Below, one piece after another: positions 1-12,613 of a DNA stretch of 64,000 nt (within the stretch, counting starts at the first letter, position 1; each line of letters opens with the position of its first letter). Position numbers and translations under genes: made by a program. Source of the stretch: Delphinus delphis (Eukaryota; Chordata; Mammalia; Artiodactyla; Delphinidae); NCBI RefSeq assembly GCF_949987515.2, contig NC_082685.1:25622168-25686167 (forward strand). The letters are read 5' to 3'. A model generated the notes under the pieces. It ran no database searches. It was given only the letters and a program-made list of their open reading frames with translations, and had not been told where the DNA came from.

Positions 1-890
1 CCAGCTATGTCTGGGTCTACACCCTCCCGCTGTGGCAGTAGGAGCCCCTTCCCCGTCATTTGGGCTCTGCTTTCCTCTGTGTGGATTTGGTTTCAGGCAG
101 GCCCTCGCCATGCGGCCTCAGGCAGCTTCCTGTACATCCCCCCAGCTTAGCAGCCCTCGCTGAAAGAGCAGGAGGAAGGAAGGGATGGCAGTTCAGGGAA
201 ACTTGAGATGCTGTCTCCAGAGGGGCCGTGGGTGCCGGATGGGTGCACACACGTCCTCCATGCCCTACTCTCCCTCCCCCCAGAACAGCAGCCCCCTAGT
301 TTGGACCTATGTGCCTGTTCTCCCTCTTTTCCCATCCATCTGGAAGGGGAAGTGGGAGGTGGCAAAGAGGTAGATGGTCCTGAGACAAGGGAAGGGTGGC
401 GTATTTCTCAGCCTGCCCAGGGAAGGGCATCTGGGTCCCAGAGAGCAGCTCACACCTCCCCCTGTGGAGCCAGACACTGGGAAGCTGGGCAGACTTTCTT
501 TCCTAAACTCTCAGGAGGAAGGAGGGGGACGAGGAGGGTAGAAGCCCTGGGGCAGGTATACCGATCAAGGCTGCTTCCCAATCTCTAGATGGGAGCAGCA
601 GGTGAACAGCTTCCATGGTGCTCGGGGACCTCAGAACCCAGCTCCTAGACTTGACTGTGACGGACATGACACTTGGTGTATCCGAGGGCCTTCCGGTGGC
701 TGCCTGTGGGAACCGGGGCCACGGGCTGGCTGAGCAGGGCCAGGGCTGGGATGAGACAACTTGTCTAGGGCACAGAATTTAAGGAGGTGCCAAAAAACTC
801 CATAATCAACATAAATAATATTCTGATGCAGTGTTTTAAAATAAAAATTCATGTAAAATATTCATGATGAACAGAATATCAGCTATTTAA
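1..890. other. STK10 intron, non-repetitive part
   Basis: GC-rich sequence with no exon, RNA gene or named repeat that I can recognise. Open frames here are short, overlap on both strands and match nothing known to me. By position it should be intron of STK10, because the first recognised exon begins at 15131 and the kinase-domain exons are not in the window. An additional short upstream exon cannot be excluded by eye. Confidence 0.5.
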
Positions 891-902
891 AACAGAGGCA
901 GG

Positions 903-1040
903 GGACTCCCCTGGCGGTCCAGAGGTTAAGACTCCGTGCTTCCACTGCAGGGGGCGCGGGTTTGATCCCTGGTCGGGGAACTAAGATCGCACGTGCCGCG
1001 TGGCGTGGCCAAAAATAAATGAAATAGAATAAAATAAAAT
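903..1040 (+). repeat. CHR-type tRNA-derived SINE
   Basis: Short CHR-family copy with the diagnostic head (GGACTCCCCTGGCGGTCC), a tRNA B-box-like segment (GGGTTTGATCCCTGGTC) and an A-rich tail of AAATA repeats. A 7-bp direct repeat AGGCAGG (896-902 and 1041-1047) flanks it, as expected for L1-driven retroposition. Confidence 0.85.
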
Positions 1041-1410
1041 AGGCAGGATCCGACAGGGCTGGGGTTAGTGTGAGGCGATGAGGCTGAGCCCTGCAAGTAT
1101 AGGACTTGACCCTGTCTGTATTTGAATTTTGTTCATAATTTTTTTTTGCATGAATTTTGAGTTTTTAAAATTGTATTTATCTTGATTACTGAGTTTTTTG
1201 GCATTCCCTTTTGTGCCTGAGGTGAGTGCCTTGGCTTACCCTGGTCCTGAACCTCCTGCTGAGAGATGGGCCAGTGGGCTGAGATGTGTGGAGGGGACGA
1301 GGGAGACGCTGACACTAAGCACATCCCCAGCTCCAATGCTGGGAGCAGAGACTTGGTTCCAGGTCTTGGCTGTGTGGCTCAAAGCGAACTGCTGGGCTTT
1401 GGACAAGCTA

Positions 1411-1896
1411 CAGGCAGACCTTGTTTTAACACACTTCGCAGATACTGTGTTTTCTTATCTTTACAAATTGAAGGTTGGTGGCAACCCTGCGTTGAGCAAG
1501 TCTTTCTGCACCATTTTTCCAACAGCATTTGCTCCCTTCCTGTCTCTGTGCCACATTTTGGTAATGCTTGCATATTTCAAACTTTATCATTATGATTATA
1601 TTTGTCATGGTGATATGTAATCAGTGGTCTTTGATGTTACTTTTGCAAAAAGATTACAACTCGCTCAGATGATGATGAGCATTTTTTTAGCAATAAAATA
1701 TTTTTTAAGTTATATACAGTTGTTTTTTTTTTAGACATAATGCTGATGCACACTTAACAGACTACAGTATAGTGCAAAGATAATTTTTTCTATGCACTGG
1801 GAAACCAAGATATTCACGTGACTTGCTTTATTGAGATGTTTGCCTTATTGTGGTGGTCGGGAACCGAGCCAGCAATATTTTTTGAGTTCTTGCCTG
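1411..1896 (+). mobile_element. Tigger1-like non-autonomous DNA transposon
   Basis: About 0.49 kb, starting CAGGCA and ending TGCCTG after a preceding TA, which fits pogo/Tc1-type Tigger elements. The interior resembles the second copy at 52284-52747 along most of its length (GAAGGTTGGTGGCAACCCTG and flanks). No transposase remains, so this is an internally deleted (MITE-like) derivative. It is diverged and has gained an AT-rich insertion near 1700. Confidence 0.8.
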
Positions 1897-1939
1897 AGTT
1901 CTGGCTGCCTTCTGTCACAGTGAGAGTTATTCAGCTACT

Positions 1940-2345
1940 GTTCTGTTGAATATCTACATGTGTGGCACTGTAGGAGGTGCCAGGGATACTGTAATGAACA
2001 AAATAGATAGGGTCCCTACACTCAAGGAGTTGTTAATTGCCAGGGAAACCAGAAAAAAAAAAAGCACAACATCAAATAAAAAAACACTTGCCCATTGCAT
2101 AGATGCTGTGAGAGCAAATAGGTTGGTTAACTAGAGAAGTTACGGAGAGATCAGTATGTGACATTTAGGCTGAGACCAGAAGGATGTTTCTAGGAGGGTG
2201 GAACAGCATGTGCAAAGGCCCTGAGGTGTGGGAAAGAGCTTGGAAAGAACTGAAAAAATGATCAGTGTGGCAGGAGCTTAGGAAGCGATTGGGAGATTTG
2301 GACGAGATGAAATCAGACAGGTAGAGAGGGGCCAAATCACGGAGG
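1940..2345. repeat. L2-type LINE fragment
   Basis: Contains the characteristic text of an old L2/MIR-class 3' region (GTGGCACTGTAGGAGGTGCC, AATGAACAAAATAGATAG, GGCCCTGAGGTGTGGGAAAG). Assigned by resemblance only; boundaries are approximate. Confidence 0.6.
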
Positions 2346-3289
2346 GAGGTGAGTCAGAGGCAGGAGTTTGCTGTTTGATTCGGTGCTGTTTACCGTGCAT
2401 TCCTCTCAGATATTTTGAGCATTAAATGAGAAGCACCCAGTGTCTGCCCCAGAACAAGTACCCCGTGGATTCCAGTTTCCTCTTGGCGCCTCACCCCATC
2501 ACATGCGCGCACCCTTTGTACGTGCGGGTGGGGGAAGGAGTTGTGGGGACTTTAAAAGTGGGAAAAAGAGGAGGTGCCTGGGACGGGGAGGTGTGAGGGG
2601 TCGCCACGGAGTTCCTCGCCCTTGGCCAGCACCGACCTTTAACAAAGGTGGACGTTCTTGTTGTTGGCAGCATTCTAGGAGGGTTTTCAAGCCTGTCAGT
2701 GAATTCTGAGGCAGTGCGTAGGATCTGGTACTTGGGCTTCTACTCAGATTCAGTTTTTAGGTTTTCTTTTTCCCTGGGTGTTTTTCTTCAAAACGTTTTC
2801 ATGGAAAGAAAAAGCTTGACCTCTTTGCCCTTTTGGCTTCTGCCGTTTGCTAAGACTGTGACCCTGTCACTGTCCTCCCATGAGGCATTCTTGCCGCCAG
2901 GACTCCGGCTCGCTGACTGAACAGAGCCGCTGGCTTTAACCTGCTTCACGGTGGAGCCAGGCGAAGTGTAGGCGGCTTGTGCTTGCTTCCGGTTCCCAGA
3001 GCTAGCTGCAGGGGTTTTGTTACTTAATTAATCAGTATATATTTTTAGAGCTCCTACTGTTTGTCACCCCTGTATTAGGCAGTGATGAGCAAATCACACA
3101 CAGCCCCTGTCCTCAGATTTGCCATTGTTGTAAGAGGCTGTCAATAGGGAAAGAGTTGCATGTTACATGGTTATAAGAAGTTTGAGAACATACTACATTT
3201 TTATCAGAGGGAGTAAAGGGGGAAGGTGGCCTTTTCCACTTGTAAAGAGAGAAGCAAGTTCTTTTAGGATGGCATCATAGGGAAGTGGT
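2346..3289. other. Intronic sequence, mostly unassigned
   Basis: No gene seen. A short stretch near 3030-3125 resembles an L2 3' end (CTCCTACTGTTTGTCACCCC); the remainder matches no family I recognise. Confidence 0.4.
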
Positions 3290-3485
3290 TGTGTGGGCCT
3301 GGAGTCAGAGAAACCCGAGTTTGAATCCCGACTCTGAACTCGGGCAAGCTGCTGCAACTCACGGAGCCTCTGTCTCCTCTGTGAAAGCAGGTAATGACAG
3401 GATCACTCATGACGCTGTTCTGGATAGAGACTAAATGACAGAGCCAGGCGCCTGGCACCTGGTAAGCACTTACTGCATGCTGGCC
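3290..3485 (+). repeat. MIR SINE
   Basis: Typical MIR text: GGAGTCAGAGAAACCCGAGT, a tRNA-like segment GTTTGAATCCCGACTC, then the CORE region and a 3' end with TGGCACCTGGTAAGCAC. Old and diverged. Confidence 0.75.
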
Positions 3486-5056
3486 CTTTCGGTTATTCTT
3501 ACCATTATCATTATTATCAGTGTCCAAAGTAAGGTCTAGAGATTCTTGCTGGTGGGGGCCAGTGAAGGGCTTTGCTTCATGGTACCCCCCCCAGGTGTCC
3601 CACGATTCCATGTCCTGCCATTGCCTACTCCACAGTCTGAAGACCTTCGATCACAAAGGTCACCTGTGTGAGGGCTGCTGGCAAAGCCCAGCAGGGAGTC
3701 TTGGGTACGCCCTTGGATTGGTGGTTAGGATGTACCAGCAGGGGTGAAGGACAAAAGTGGGAATGAGTAGGACCCCCAGTTGAGCGGGCTCTGAACTATC
3801 CACAGATGCATTAGCCAGCCCAGTGCTGCATCAGAGAAATCCACACGTGGATGCTGGAGAAGAAGACCATACACAGACCCACGTGGACTTGACTTTAATT
3901 AGTTCAGAGCAAGGAAGGGTTCACCCTGTCCATCTCTCTATGATCCACTGAATGTGAGAAAGCCAGTCATGGTGTGATCTCAGGCATAGAAAACATACAA
4001 AAATAACAGAGGGTAAAACTTGAGATGCCTCATGGGACCTCTTTCATGGTTACAGCAATTGTTATGAAATATCATGCTAATGACCTTCCAGCATTTAGGA
4101 GGTATGCATATAGGAAATATCATTATTCGTAAGCTAGTTGAATGGGGACGTGTTTATTCTTCGTTGTTGTTTCAAGTAATTAACTAAATCTAGTACTGTG
4201 TGTGTCTACATATAGAAATAGAATAAATGTATAATTGTGTTCTATGAGAATGGAATTGATGGTCTGGTCCTCAGTCCCCATACACACAGTACACTTAACA
4301 TCCACGAGAAACTCAGTGGACAATTGTAACTTACTTCTTAGATCATCTAAATTTGAAAACAAATTCAATCAGTCTTGAAGGAAATCTTTCCAGAACTCTT
4401 TGTTTTCCTGCCTTCCTAGGCAAAACTCATTAAACATAATTTAGCTATTTCTTAAATAGTTTGGATCTCTGTAACATCAGAGAGTTATATTCCTGGAAGG
4501 ACCCTAGAAGTTTTAGTTAAAAGCCAGATCATTTTTTTCTGATGAGAAAATGGGAAACAAGTCCCAGGGACTGTTCCAAAGATGTGCAGTTGGACCAGAA
4601 AGCAGGATTTCTGACATGTAGTAGAAAGCCACTCAGCCAGAGTGGCGCTGGTCCATCCCTGTCCTCAGGGGTTGCTTATGAGCAGGTCCAGGTGTCCCTT
4701 TGCTAAGTAGCTCCATGGGACTCTACTCTGAATGTTCTTTTGCTTTCTCCCTCCGTTGTCAGTGGTATAAGACTGTTCAGTGCCGTTAGCAGAAACCTCC
4801 AAACCCTTTTCTAAACTGCTGTTTCTCATCTTCTGTCCTGGAAAACCACATCATCAAGCTTGAAAAGCACACTTCTAAGCTAGTGCATCCTTTCAGTTGT
4901 ATGATGCCTTGAATGGGGCTGTCAGAGGCGTTTTGACGAACACCTGACTGGTGCTGAATTATGGTTATGTACCCTATTATCCAAGCGAGCCCTTGGACAT
5001 GGAAGGTGATGTGGCACAAATGAGATTTTTGAGATATTTTATGAGGACTTCTAACA
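3486..5056. other. Intronic sequence without recognised features
   Basis: I see no exon, RNA gene or repeat that I can name with confidence. Base composition drifts from moderate to AT-rich. Open frames are short and show no splice-compatible similarity to STK10. Confidence 0.4.
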
Positions 5057-5269
5057 CAGTGATTCTCAACCAGGGACTCTTTTGCTCACCAGGGGACATT
5101 TGGCAGTGTCTAGAAACATTTTTGTTGTCACAATGGGGGAGAGGGTGCTACGGCATCTAGTGGGTAGGGGCAGCGATGCTATTAACATCCTGCACGGTGC
5201 GTAGGACATCCCTCGCAACAAAGAATTATCTGCTTCCAAAGTCAGTAGGGCCAAGGTTGAGAAACCCTA
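5057..5269 (+). mobile_element. MER5-like hAT DNA transposon
   Basis: Starts CAGTGATTCTCAACCAGGGA and ends GGTTGAGAAACCCTAA, the inverted termini of MER5-type non-autonomous hAT elements, with interior text (GGACATTTGGCAGTGTCTAG, GCATCTAGTGGGTAGGGGCA) that fits the family. About 213 bp, near full length. Confidence 0.85.
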
Positions 5270-5399
5270 ATCCAAGGCCATTAAAGCTAAAGAACAAAGG
5301 GGCAGAATTCAGATTACAAACCTAAAACCATGAAAGAAAACACCCAGGAACTGGAAGAAGAGACAATAAAGAATAGCTGTTAGGATTTTGGGGTCAGAT

Positions 5400-6590
5400 G
5401 ACAGTGTATGTTTAACTTTAGGAGAGGCCGCCAAACTTTCCCAAAAGAGTCTGTATTATTTTACATCTCCAAGACAACGTGTGAGAATTCCAGTTGCTTC
5501 CCATCCTCACCAGTACTTGGTATTATCAGTTTTATTTTTTGTTTTAGCCATTCTGATAGGAAGTGGTAGCTCATTGTGGCTTTATTTGCATTTCATTAAT
5601 GACTAAAGTTGAGTATCTTTTCCTGTGCTTTTTTGCTATCTATCTATCTTTTTTGGTGAGGTACCTGTTTAAACCTATTACCCATTTATTTAACTGGGTG
5701 ATTTGTTTTTTTATTACTGAATTGTGACAGTTATTTTTACATTCTGAATACAAGTACTTTGTCAGTTATATATTTTGCAAATGTTTGCTCCCCGTCCGTG
5801 GCTTGTCTTTTGATTCTCCTAACAGTGTCTTGCATAGAGCGGAAGCAGTTAATTTTGGTGAAGTCCAACTTATCATTTTTTCTTAGGGATCGTGCTTTTA
5901 GTGGCTTATCTAAGAAATCTTTGCATAACACAAGGTCATATGTTTTAGATGTTTTATAATTTTAGGTTTTATATTAAATGCATAATGTATGATGAGTTTC
6001 ACCATTATTATCATTATTGTTTTGCCTGTGGATGTCCTAGCATCTAGTTTTCTAGCACCATTGGTTGAAAAGACTGTGCTTTCTCCACTGACTTGCCTTT
6101 GCATCTTTGTGCAAAATCAATTGACCACACATTTATGTATCTATACCTGGACTCTCTGTGCTGTTCTGTTGATCTATCTTTTACCAGTTCTACAATGTCT
6201 TGATAAATATATTTTTACAGTAAGTCTTGAAATCAGGTAGTGTGAGTCCTCCAACTTTGTTCCTTTTTTCAAAATTGTTTTGGCTATTCTAGTTCCTTTG
6301 CCTCTCCATATACACCATAGAATCAGCTTGTTGATTTCTATAAAAATGTCTGCTGGGATTTTTGATTGAGATTGAGTTGAATCCATGGAGCAAGTTAGGG
6401 AGAAGGGAATCTGAACAATATTGAGCCTTCCTTTCCATGAACACAGTACATCTCTCCATTCATTTAGGTCTTCTTTGACATCTTTCCTTAGTGTTCTTTT
6501 TTAGTTTTCAGCATACAGATTCAGCATATATTTTGTTAGAATTATTCTTATTTCATATTTTTTTGGTGCTGTTGTACAAGGTGCTATTTT
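5400..6590 (-). repeat. Old L1 fragment (ORF2 region), left part
   Basis: Antisense L1M-type ORF2 sequence. The same element resumes at 12030-12599 and 13388-13755, because two younger L1 insertions split it. All frames are broken. The left boundary is approximate. Confidence 0.7.
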
Positions 6591-6605
6591 TTAATGCCAA
6601 TTTCT
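6591..6605. repeat. Target-site duplication, left copy
   Basis: TTAATGCCAATTTCT, matched at 12015-12029 by TTAATGTCAATTTCT (14 of 15). The pair frames the young minus-strand L1 between them. Confidence 0.75.
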
Positions 6606-7469
6606 TTTTTTTCTTCATTTGTGAGTATACCAGCATTTATTTTTAATTAATTAATTAATTTTTTAAACATCCTTATTAGAGTATAATTGCTTTACAATGT
6701 TGTTTTACTTTCTGCTGTACAACAAAGTGAATCAGCTGTATGTATACATATATCCCCATATCCCTTCCCTCTTGCGCCTGCCTCCCACCGTCTGTATCCC
6801 ACCCCTCTAGGTGGTCACAAAGCACCGAGCTGATGTCCCTGTGTGAGGCAGCTGCTTCCCACTAATCTATTTTACATTTGGTTGTGTATATACATCAGTG
6901 CTACTCTCTCACTTCATCCCAGCTTACCCTTCACCCTCCCTGTGTCCTCAAGTCTGTTCTCTACATCTGCATCTTTATTCCTGTCCTGCCCCTAGGTTCA
7001 TCAGAACCATTTTTTTTTTTTAGATTCCATATATATGTGTTAGCATATGGTATTTGTTTTTCTCTTTCTGACTTACCTCACTCTGTATGACAGACTCTAG
7101 GTCCATCCACCTCACTACAAATAACTCAGTTTCGTTTCTTTTTATGGCTGAGTAATATTCCATTGTATATATGTGCCGCATCTTCTTTATCCATTCATCT
7201 ATCGATGGACACTTAGGTTGCTTCCATATCCTGGCTATTGTAACTAGAGCTGCAATGAACATTTTGGTACATGACTCTTTTTGAATTATGGTTTTCTCAG
7301 GGTATATGCCCAGTAGTGGGATTGCTGGGTCGTATGGTAGTTCTAGTTTTAGTTTTTTAAGGAACCTCCATACTGTTCTCCATAGTGGCTGTATCAGTTT
7401 ACATTCCCACCAACAGTGCAAGAGGGTTCCCTTTTCTCCACACCCTCTCCAGCATTTATTGTTAGTAGA

Positions 7470-7655
7470 TTTTTTTTTTGCGGTACGCGGGCCTCTCACT
7501 GTTGTGGCCTCTCCCGTTGCGGAGCACAGGCTCCGGACACGCAGGCTCAGCGGCCATAGCTCACGGGCCCAGCCGCTCTGCGGCATGTGGGATCCTCCTG
7601 GACTCCCCTGCATCGGCAGGCGGACTGTCAACCACTGCGCCACCAGGGAAGCCCT
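7470..7655 (-). repeat. CHR-type SINE at L1 deletion junction
   Basis: Complete CHR copy in minus orientation, with T-run 7470-7479 and head complement CCAGGGAAGCCC at the right edge. It separates L1 ORF2 C-terminal sequence on its left from endonuclease sequence on its right. I see no clear target-site duplication. Confidence 0.9.
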
Positions 7656-8266
7656 GTTTTAGGTATTTTTTGATTTCCTCTTTGATTTCTTCAGTGATCT
7701 TTTGGTTATTTAGTAGCGTATTGTTTAGCCTCCATGTGTTTGTATTTCCTACAGTTTTTTCCTGTAATTGATATCTAGTCTCATAGTGTTGTGGTCAGAA
7801 AAGATACTTGATATGAGTTCAATTTTCTTAAATTTACCAAGGCTTGATTTGTGACCCAAGATATGATCTGGCCTGGTGAATGTTCCATGAGCACTTGAGA
7901 AGAAAGTGTATTCTGTTGTTTTTGGATAGAATGTCCTATAAATATCAGTTAAGTCCATCTTGTTTAATGTGTTATTTGAAGCTTGTGTTTCCTTAATTAT
8001 TTTCATTTTGGATGATCTGTCCATTGGTTTAAGTGGGGTGTTAAAGTCCCCTACTATGAATGTGTTACTGTCGATTTCCCCTTTTTGGCTGTTAGCATTT
8101 GCCTTATGTATTGAGGTGCTCCTATGTTGGGTGCATAAATATTTACAATTGTTATATCTTCTTCTTGGACTGATCCCTTGAACAGTATGTAGTGTCCTTC
8201 TTTGTCTCTTATAATAGTCTTTATTTTAAAGTCTATTTTGTCTGTTACGAGAATTGTTACTCCAGC

Positions 8267-8550
8267 TTTTTTTTTTAAATTTATTTATTTTTGGCTGTGT
8301 TGGATCTTCGTTTCTGTGCGAGGGCTTTAGTTGCGGCAAGTGGGGGCCACTCTTCGTTGTGGTGAGCGGGCGTCTCACTATCGCGGCCTCTCTTGTTGTG
8401 GAGCACAGGCTCCAGACGCACAGGCTCAGTAGTTGTGGCTCACGGGCCCAGTTGCTCTGCGGCATGTGGGATCTTCCCAGACCAGGGCTCGAACCTGTGT
8501 CCCCTGCATTGGCAGGCAGATTCTCAACCACTGCGCCACCAGGGAAGCCC
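8267..8550 (-). repeat. CHR-type SINE inside L1
   Basis: Long CHR subtype in minus orientation (tail TTTTTTTTTAAATTTATT, head complement ACCAGGGAAGCCC). Flanks CTCCAGCTTT (8261-8270) and CTCCAACTTT (8551-8560) are a likely target-site duplication. It splits the 5' part of the host L1's ORF2. Confidence 0.9.
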
Positions 8551-8825
8551 CTCCAACTTTCTTTTGATGTTCATTTGCATGGAATATCTTTTTCCATCCT
8601 CTCACTTTCAGTCTGTATGTGTCCCAAGGTCTGAAGTGGGTCTCTTGTAGACAGTGTATATATGGGTCTTGTTTTTGTATCCATTCAGCCAGTCTCTGTC
8701 TTTTGGTTGAAGCATTTAATCCATTTACATTTAAGGTAGTTATCGATATGCATGTTCCTACTACCATTTTCTTAATTGTTTTGGATTTGTTTTTGTAGGT
8801 CTCTTCCTTCTCTTGTGTTTCCTGC

Positions 8826-9413
8826 CTAGAGAAGTTCCTTGAGCATTTGTTGTAAAGCTGGTTTGGTGGTGCTGAATTCTCTTAACTTTTGCTTGTCTGT
8901 AAAGGTTTTAATTTCTCCATCGAATCTGAATGAGATCCTTGCCAGGTAGAGTAATCTTGGTTGTAGGTTTTCCCCTTTCATCACTTTAAATATGTCCTGC
9001 CACTCCCTTTTGGCTTGCAGAGTTTCTGCTGAAAGATCAGCTGTTAACCTTATGGGGATTCCCTTGTATGTTATTTGTTGCTTTTCCCTTGCTGCTTTTA
9101 ATATGCTTTCTTTGTATTTAATTTTTGATAGTTTGATTAATATGTGTCTTGGTGTGTTTCTTGTTGGATTTATCCTGTATGGGACTCTCTGTGCTCCCTG
9201 GACTTGATTGACTATTTCCTTTCCCATGTTAGGGAAGTTTTCAACTATAATCTCTTCAAATATTTTCTCGGACACTTTCTTTTCCTCTTCTTCTTCCGGG
9301 ACCCCACTAATTCGAATGTTGGTGCATTTAATGTTGTCCCAGAGGTCTCTGAGATTGTCCTCAATTCTTTTCATTCTTTTTTCTTTCTTATGCTCTGCGG
9401 TAGTTATTTCCAC
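8826..9413 (-). pseudogene. L1 ORF1 C-terminal remnant
   Basis: 195-residue open stretch encoding the central and C-terminal parts of L1 ORF1p: the RNA-recognition segment (NIRISGVPEEEEE near residue 34) and the conserved CTD (LTADLSAETLQAKREWQDI, then FTDKQKLREF). ORF1p is the trimeric RNA chaperone of the L1 particle. The N-terminal coiled coil continues rightwards to about 9740 but is interrupted by stops, so the frame is not functional. The methionine at 9413 is not the native start. Confidence 0.85.
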
Positions 9414-10335
9414 TATTTTATTTTCCAGGTCACTTATCCTTTCTTCTGCCTCAGTTATTCTGCTATTGATTCCTTCTAGAGAATTTTAAATTTCATTTAT
9501 TGTGTTGTTCATCATTGTTTGATTGCTCTTTAGTTCTTCTAGGTCCTTGTCAAATGTTTCTTACATTTTGTCTATTCTATTTCCAAGATTTTGGATCATC
9601 TTTACTATCATTATTCTGAATTTGTTTTTAGGTAGACTGCCTATTTCCTCTTCATTTGGTCTGGTGGGTTTTTATCTTGCTCCTTCATCTGCTGCATATT
9701 TTTCTGTCTTCTCATTTTGCTTAACTTACTGTGTTTGGGGTCTCCTTTTCGCAGGCTGCAGTTTCATAGTTCCCATTGTTTTTGGTGTCTGCCCCCAGTG
9801 GGTAAGGTTGCTTCAGTGGCTTGTGTAGGCTTCCTGGTGGAGGGGACTGGTGCCTGTGTTCTGGTGGGTGGGGCTGGATCTTGTCTTTCTGGTGGGCAGA
9901 GCTGCATTTGGTGGTGTGTTTTGGGGTGTCTGTGACCTTAGTATGATTTTAGGCATTCTCTCTGCTAATGGGTGGGCTTGTGTTCCTGTCTTGCTAGTTG
10001 TTTGGCATGGGCCGTCCAGCACTGGAGCTTGCTGGCCGTTGGGTGGAGCTGGGTCTTAGCATTGAGATGGAGATCTCTGGGAGAGCTCTTGTCAATTGAT
10101 ATTACATGGGACCAGGAGGTCTCTGATGTTCCAATGTCCTGAACTTGTCTCTCCCACCTCAGAGGCTCAGGCCTGACACCAGGCCAGTGCACCAAGACCC
10201 TGACAGCCACACGGCTCAGAAGAAAGGGGAGAAAAAAAGAAAGAAAAAATAATTTTTTAAATAAAAAAGTAAAAATAAAATAATTAAAATTAAAAAATAA
10301 AATAATCAAAATTTAAAAATTTTAAAGTACTAGAA

Positions 10336-10624
10336 GGGCTTCCCTGGTGGTGTAGTGGTTGAGAATCTGCCTGCCAATGCAGGGGACACGGGTTCGAGCC
10401 CTGGTCTGGGAAGATCCCACATGCTGCGGAGCAACTAGGCCCGTGAGCCACAACTACCGAGCCTGCGCATCTGGAGCCTGTGCTCCGCAGCAAGAGAGGC
10501 CGCGACAGTGAGAGGCCTGCGCACTGCAATGAAGAGTGGCCCCCGCTCGCCGCAACTAGAGAAAGCCCACGCACAAAAACGAAGACCCAACACAGCCAAA
10601 AATGAATAAATAAAATTTTTTTAA
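10336..10624 (+). repeat. CHR-type SINE inside L1 5'UTR
   Basis: Plus-strand CHR copy (head GGGCTTCCCTGGTGGTGTAG, tail AATAAATAAAATTTTTTT) flanked by AAAGTACTAGAA (10324-10335) and AAAGTACTAGAG (10625-10636). Confidence 0.9.
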
Positions 10625-12029
10625 AAAGTACTAGAGAAAAGAAAAGAAAGAGAGCAACCAAACCAATAAACAAATCCAGCAATGATAACAAGCGCTAAAA
10701 TGTATACTAAGATAAACATAAAAATCCGAAACAAGTCAGTTGCAGACAGGAAACCCCAAGTCTACAGTTGCTCCCAAAGTCCACTGCCTCAATTTTGGGA
10801 TGATTCGTTGTCTATTCAGGTATTCCAGAGATGCAGAGTACCTCAAGTTGATTGTGGGGATTTAATCCGCTGCTCCTGAGGCTGCTGGGAGAGATTTCCC
10901 TTTCTCTTCTTTGTTTGCACAGCTCCTGGGGTTCAGCTTTGGGTTTGGCCCCACCTCTGCGTGTGGGTTGCCCTCAGGCTTCTGTTCCCGCCCAGACAGG
11001 ATGGGGTTAAAGCAACGGCTGATTAGGGTACTCTGGCTCACTCATGCCGGTGGGGTGGGGGAGGAGGAAGGGGTACAGTAGTTATAATTGGAATGCGGGG
11101 CGAGCCTTTGGCGGCAGAGGCTGGCGTGGTGTTGCAACAGCCTGAGGCGTGCCGTTCCCCGGATCACAGGACCCTGGCAGTGGCGGGCTGCACAAGCTTG
11201 CGGGGGGTGGGGGTTGGGCATGTGGCTAGTGACCTGTGCTTGCACACAGGATTCTTGGTGGCTGCAGCAGCAGCCTTAGCATTTCACACCTGTCTCTGGT
11301 GTCCAAGCTGACAGTTGCGGCTTGCACCCGTCTCTGGAGCTCGTTTAGGCATTGCTCTGCCTTCTGTGGGCAGACGGGGAAGGAATCCCCTCTCGTGTAC
11401 CCCGAAACAATGGTCTTTTGCCTCTTAGGCAGGTCCAGAGTTTTTCCTGGACTCCGTCCCGGCTAGCTGTGGTGCACTATACCCCTTTCAGGCTGTGTTC
11501 ATGCAGCCAACCCCAGTCCTCTTCCTGGGACCAGACCACCGAAGCCTGAGCCTCAGTTCCCAGCCCCCACCTGCCCCAGCGGGTGAGCAGACAAGCCTCT
11601 CGAGCTGGTGAGTGCTGGTCGGCACTGATCCTCTGTGCGGGAATCTCTCCACTTCGCCCTCTGCACCCGTTGCTGTGCTCTCCTCCGTGGCTCCAAAGCT
11701 TACCCCCCACCCCCACCCCACCCTGTCTCCGCCCGTGAAGGGACTTCCTAGTGTGTGGAAACTTTTCCTCCTTCACAGCTCCCTCCCAGAGGTGCAGGTC
11801 CTGTCCCTATTCTTTTGTCTCTATTTTTTCTTTTTTCTTTTGCCCTACCCAGGTGTGTAGGGATTTTCTTGCCTTTTGGGAAGTCTGAGGTCTTCTGCCA
11901 GCCTTTAGTAGGTGTTCTGTAGGGGTTGTTCCACACGTAGATGTATTTTTGATGTGTTTGTGGAGAGGAAGGTGATCTCCATGTCTTACTCCTCTGCCAT
12001 CTTGAAGGTCCCCCTTAATGTCAATTTCT

Positions 12030-12599
12030 AATGTCAGTGCTAGAGTATAGAAAATAGTGGTATATTGATCTTGTATACTGACCTCACTAAACTCACTTAC
12101 CAGTTCTAGTACTTTTTAAAATATAGATTTCTTGGGATTTTCTACATAGACAATGATGTCTGCAAACAGAGTTTTATTTCTTCCTATATGCTTTTTGTTT
12201 CTTTTTCTTGCTTTATGATGCTGGCAAGGACCTCTAGTGGGATGTTGAATAGGAATAGTAGAGTGGACATCCTTGCCTTGTTTCCAGTCTTAAGGGGAAA
12301 ACATTTAGTATTTCATAGTTAAGTATGATGTTAGCATTAGGGTTTTTTGTAGATGCCCTTTCAGATTAAGGAAGTTCCCTTCTATTCCTAGTTTGCTAAT
12401 AGATTTTGTCATGAATGGATGTTGCATTTTGTCAGATGTTTTTCCTATATCAATTGATGTGATCATATAGTTTTTCTTCTTTAGTCTATTGATATTGTGA
12501 ATTACATGGCTTTGTTTTCAAATATTGAATGAGCTTTACATTCCTGGGATAAAGCCCACTTGGTCATTATGTAGTTTACTTTTTATATATTACTAGATT
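12030..12599 (-). repeat. Old L1 fragment, middle part
   Basis: Continuation of the old antisense L1 ORF2 seen at 5400-6590, resuming just after the right target-site duplication of the young L1 and stopping at the next nested insertion. Confidence 0.65.
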
Positions 12600-12613
12600 G
12601 AATTTGCTAATAT

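Larger units (their letters stand above)
6606..12014 (-). mobile_element. Young L1, minus strand, internally deleted
   Basis: Reading leftwards: 5'UTR from about 12014 to 9790, ORF1 remnant (9740-8826), the ORF2 endonuclease part (8767-7656), then directly the ORF2 C-terminal part (7470-7020) and 3'UTR with a T-rich tail at 6606. The reverse-transcriptase core, about 2.5 kb in the plus-strand relative at 36100, is absent. Three CHR SINEs lie inside (7470-7655, 8267-8550, 10336-10624). Flanking 15-bp duplications show it inserted into an older L1. It is a dead element. Confidence 0.85.

Noticed and set aside
2440..2709. GC-rich open frame 2440-2709 as an STK10 upstream exon
   Set aside because: No coiled-coil or kinase similarity and no suitable splice borders.
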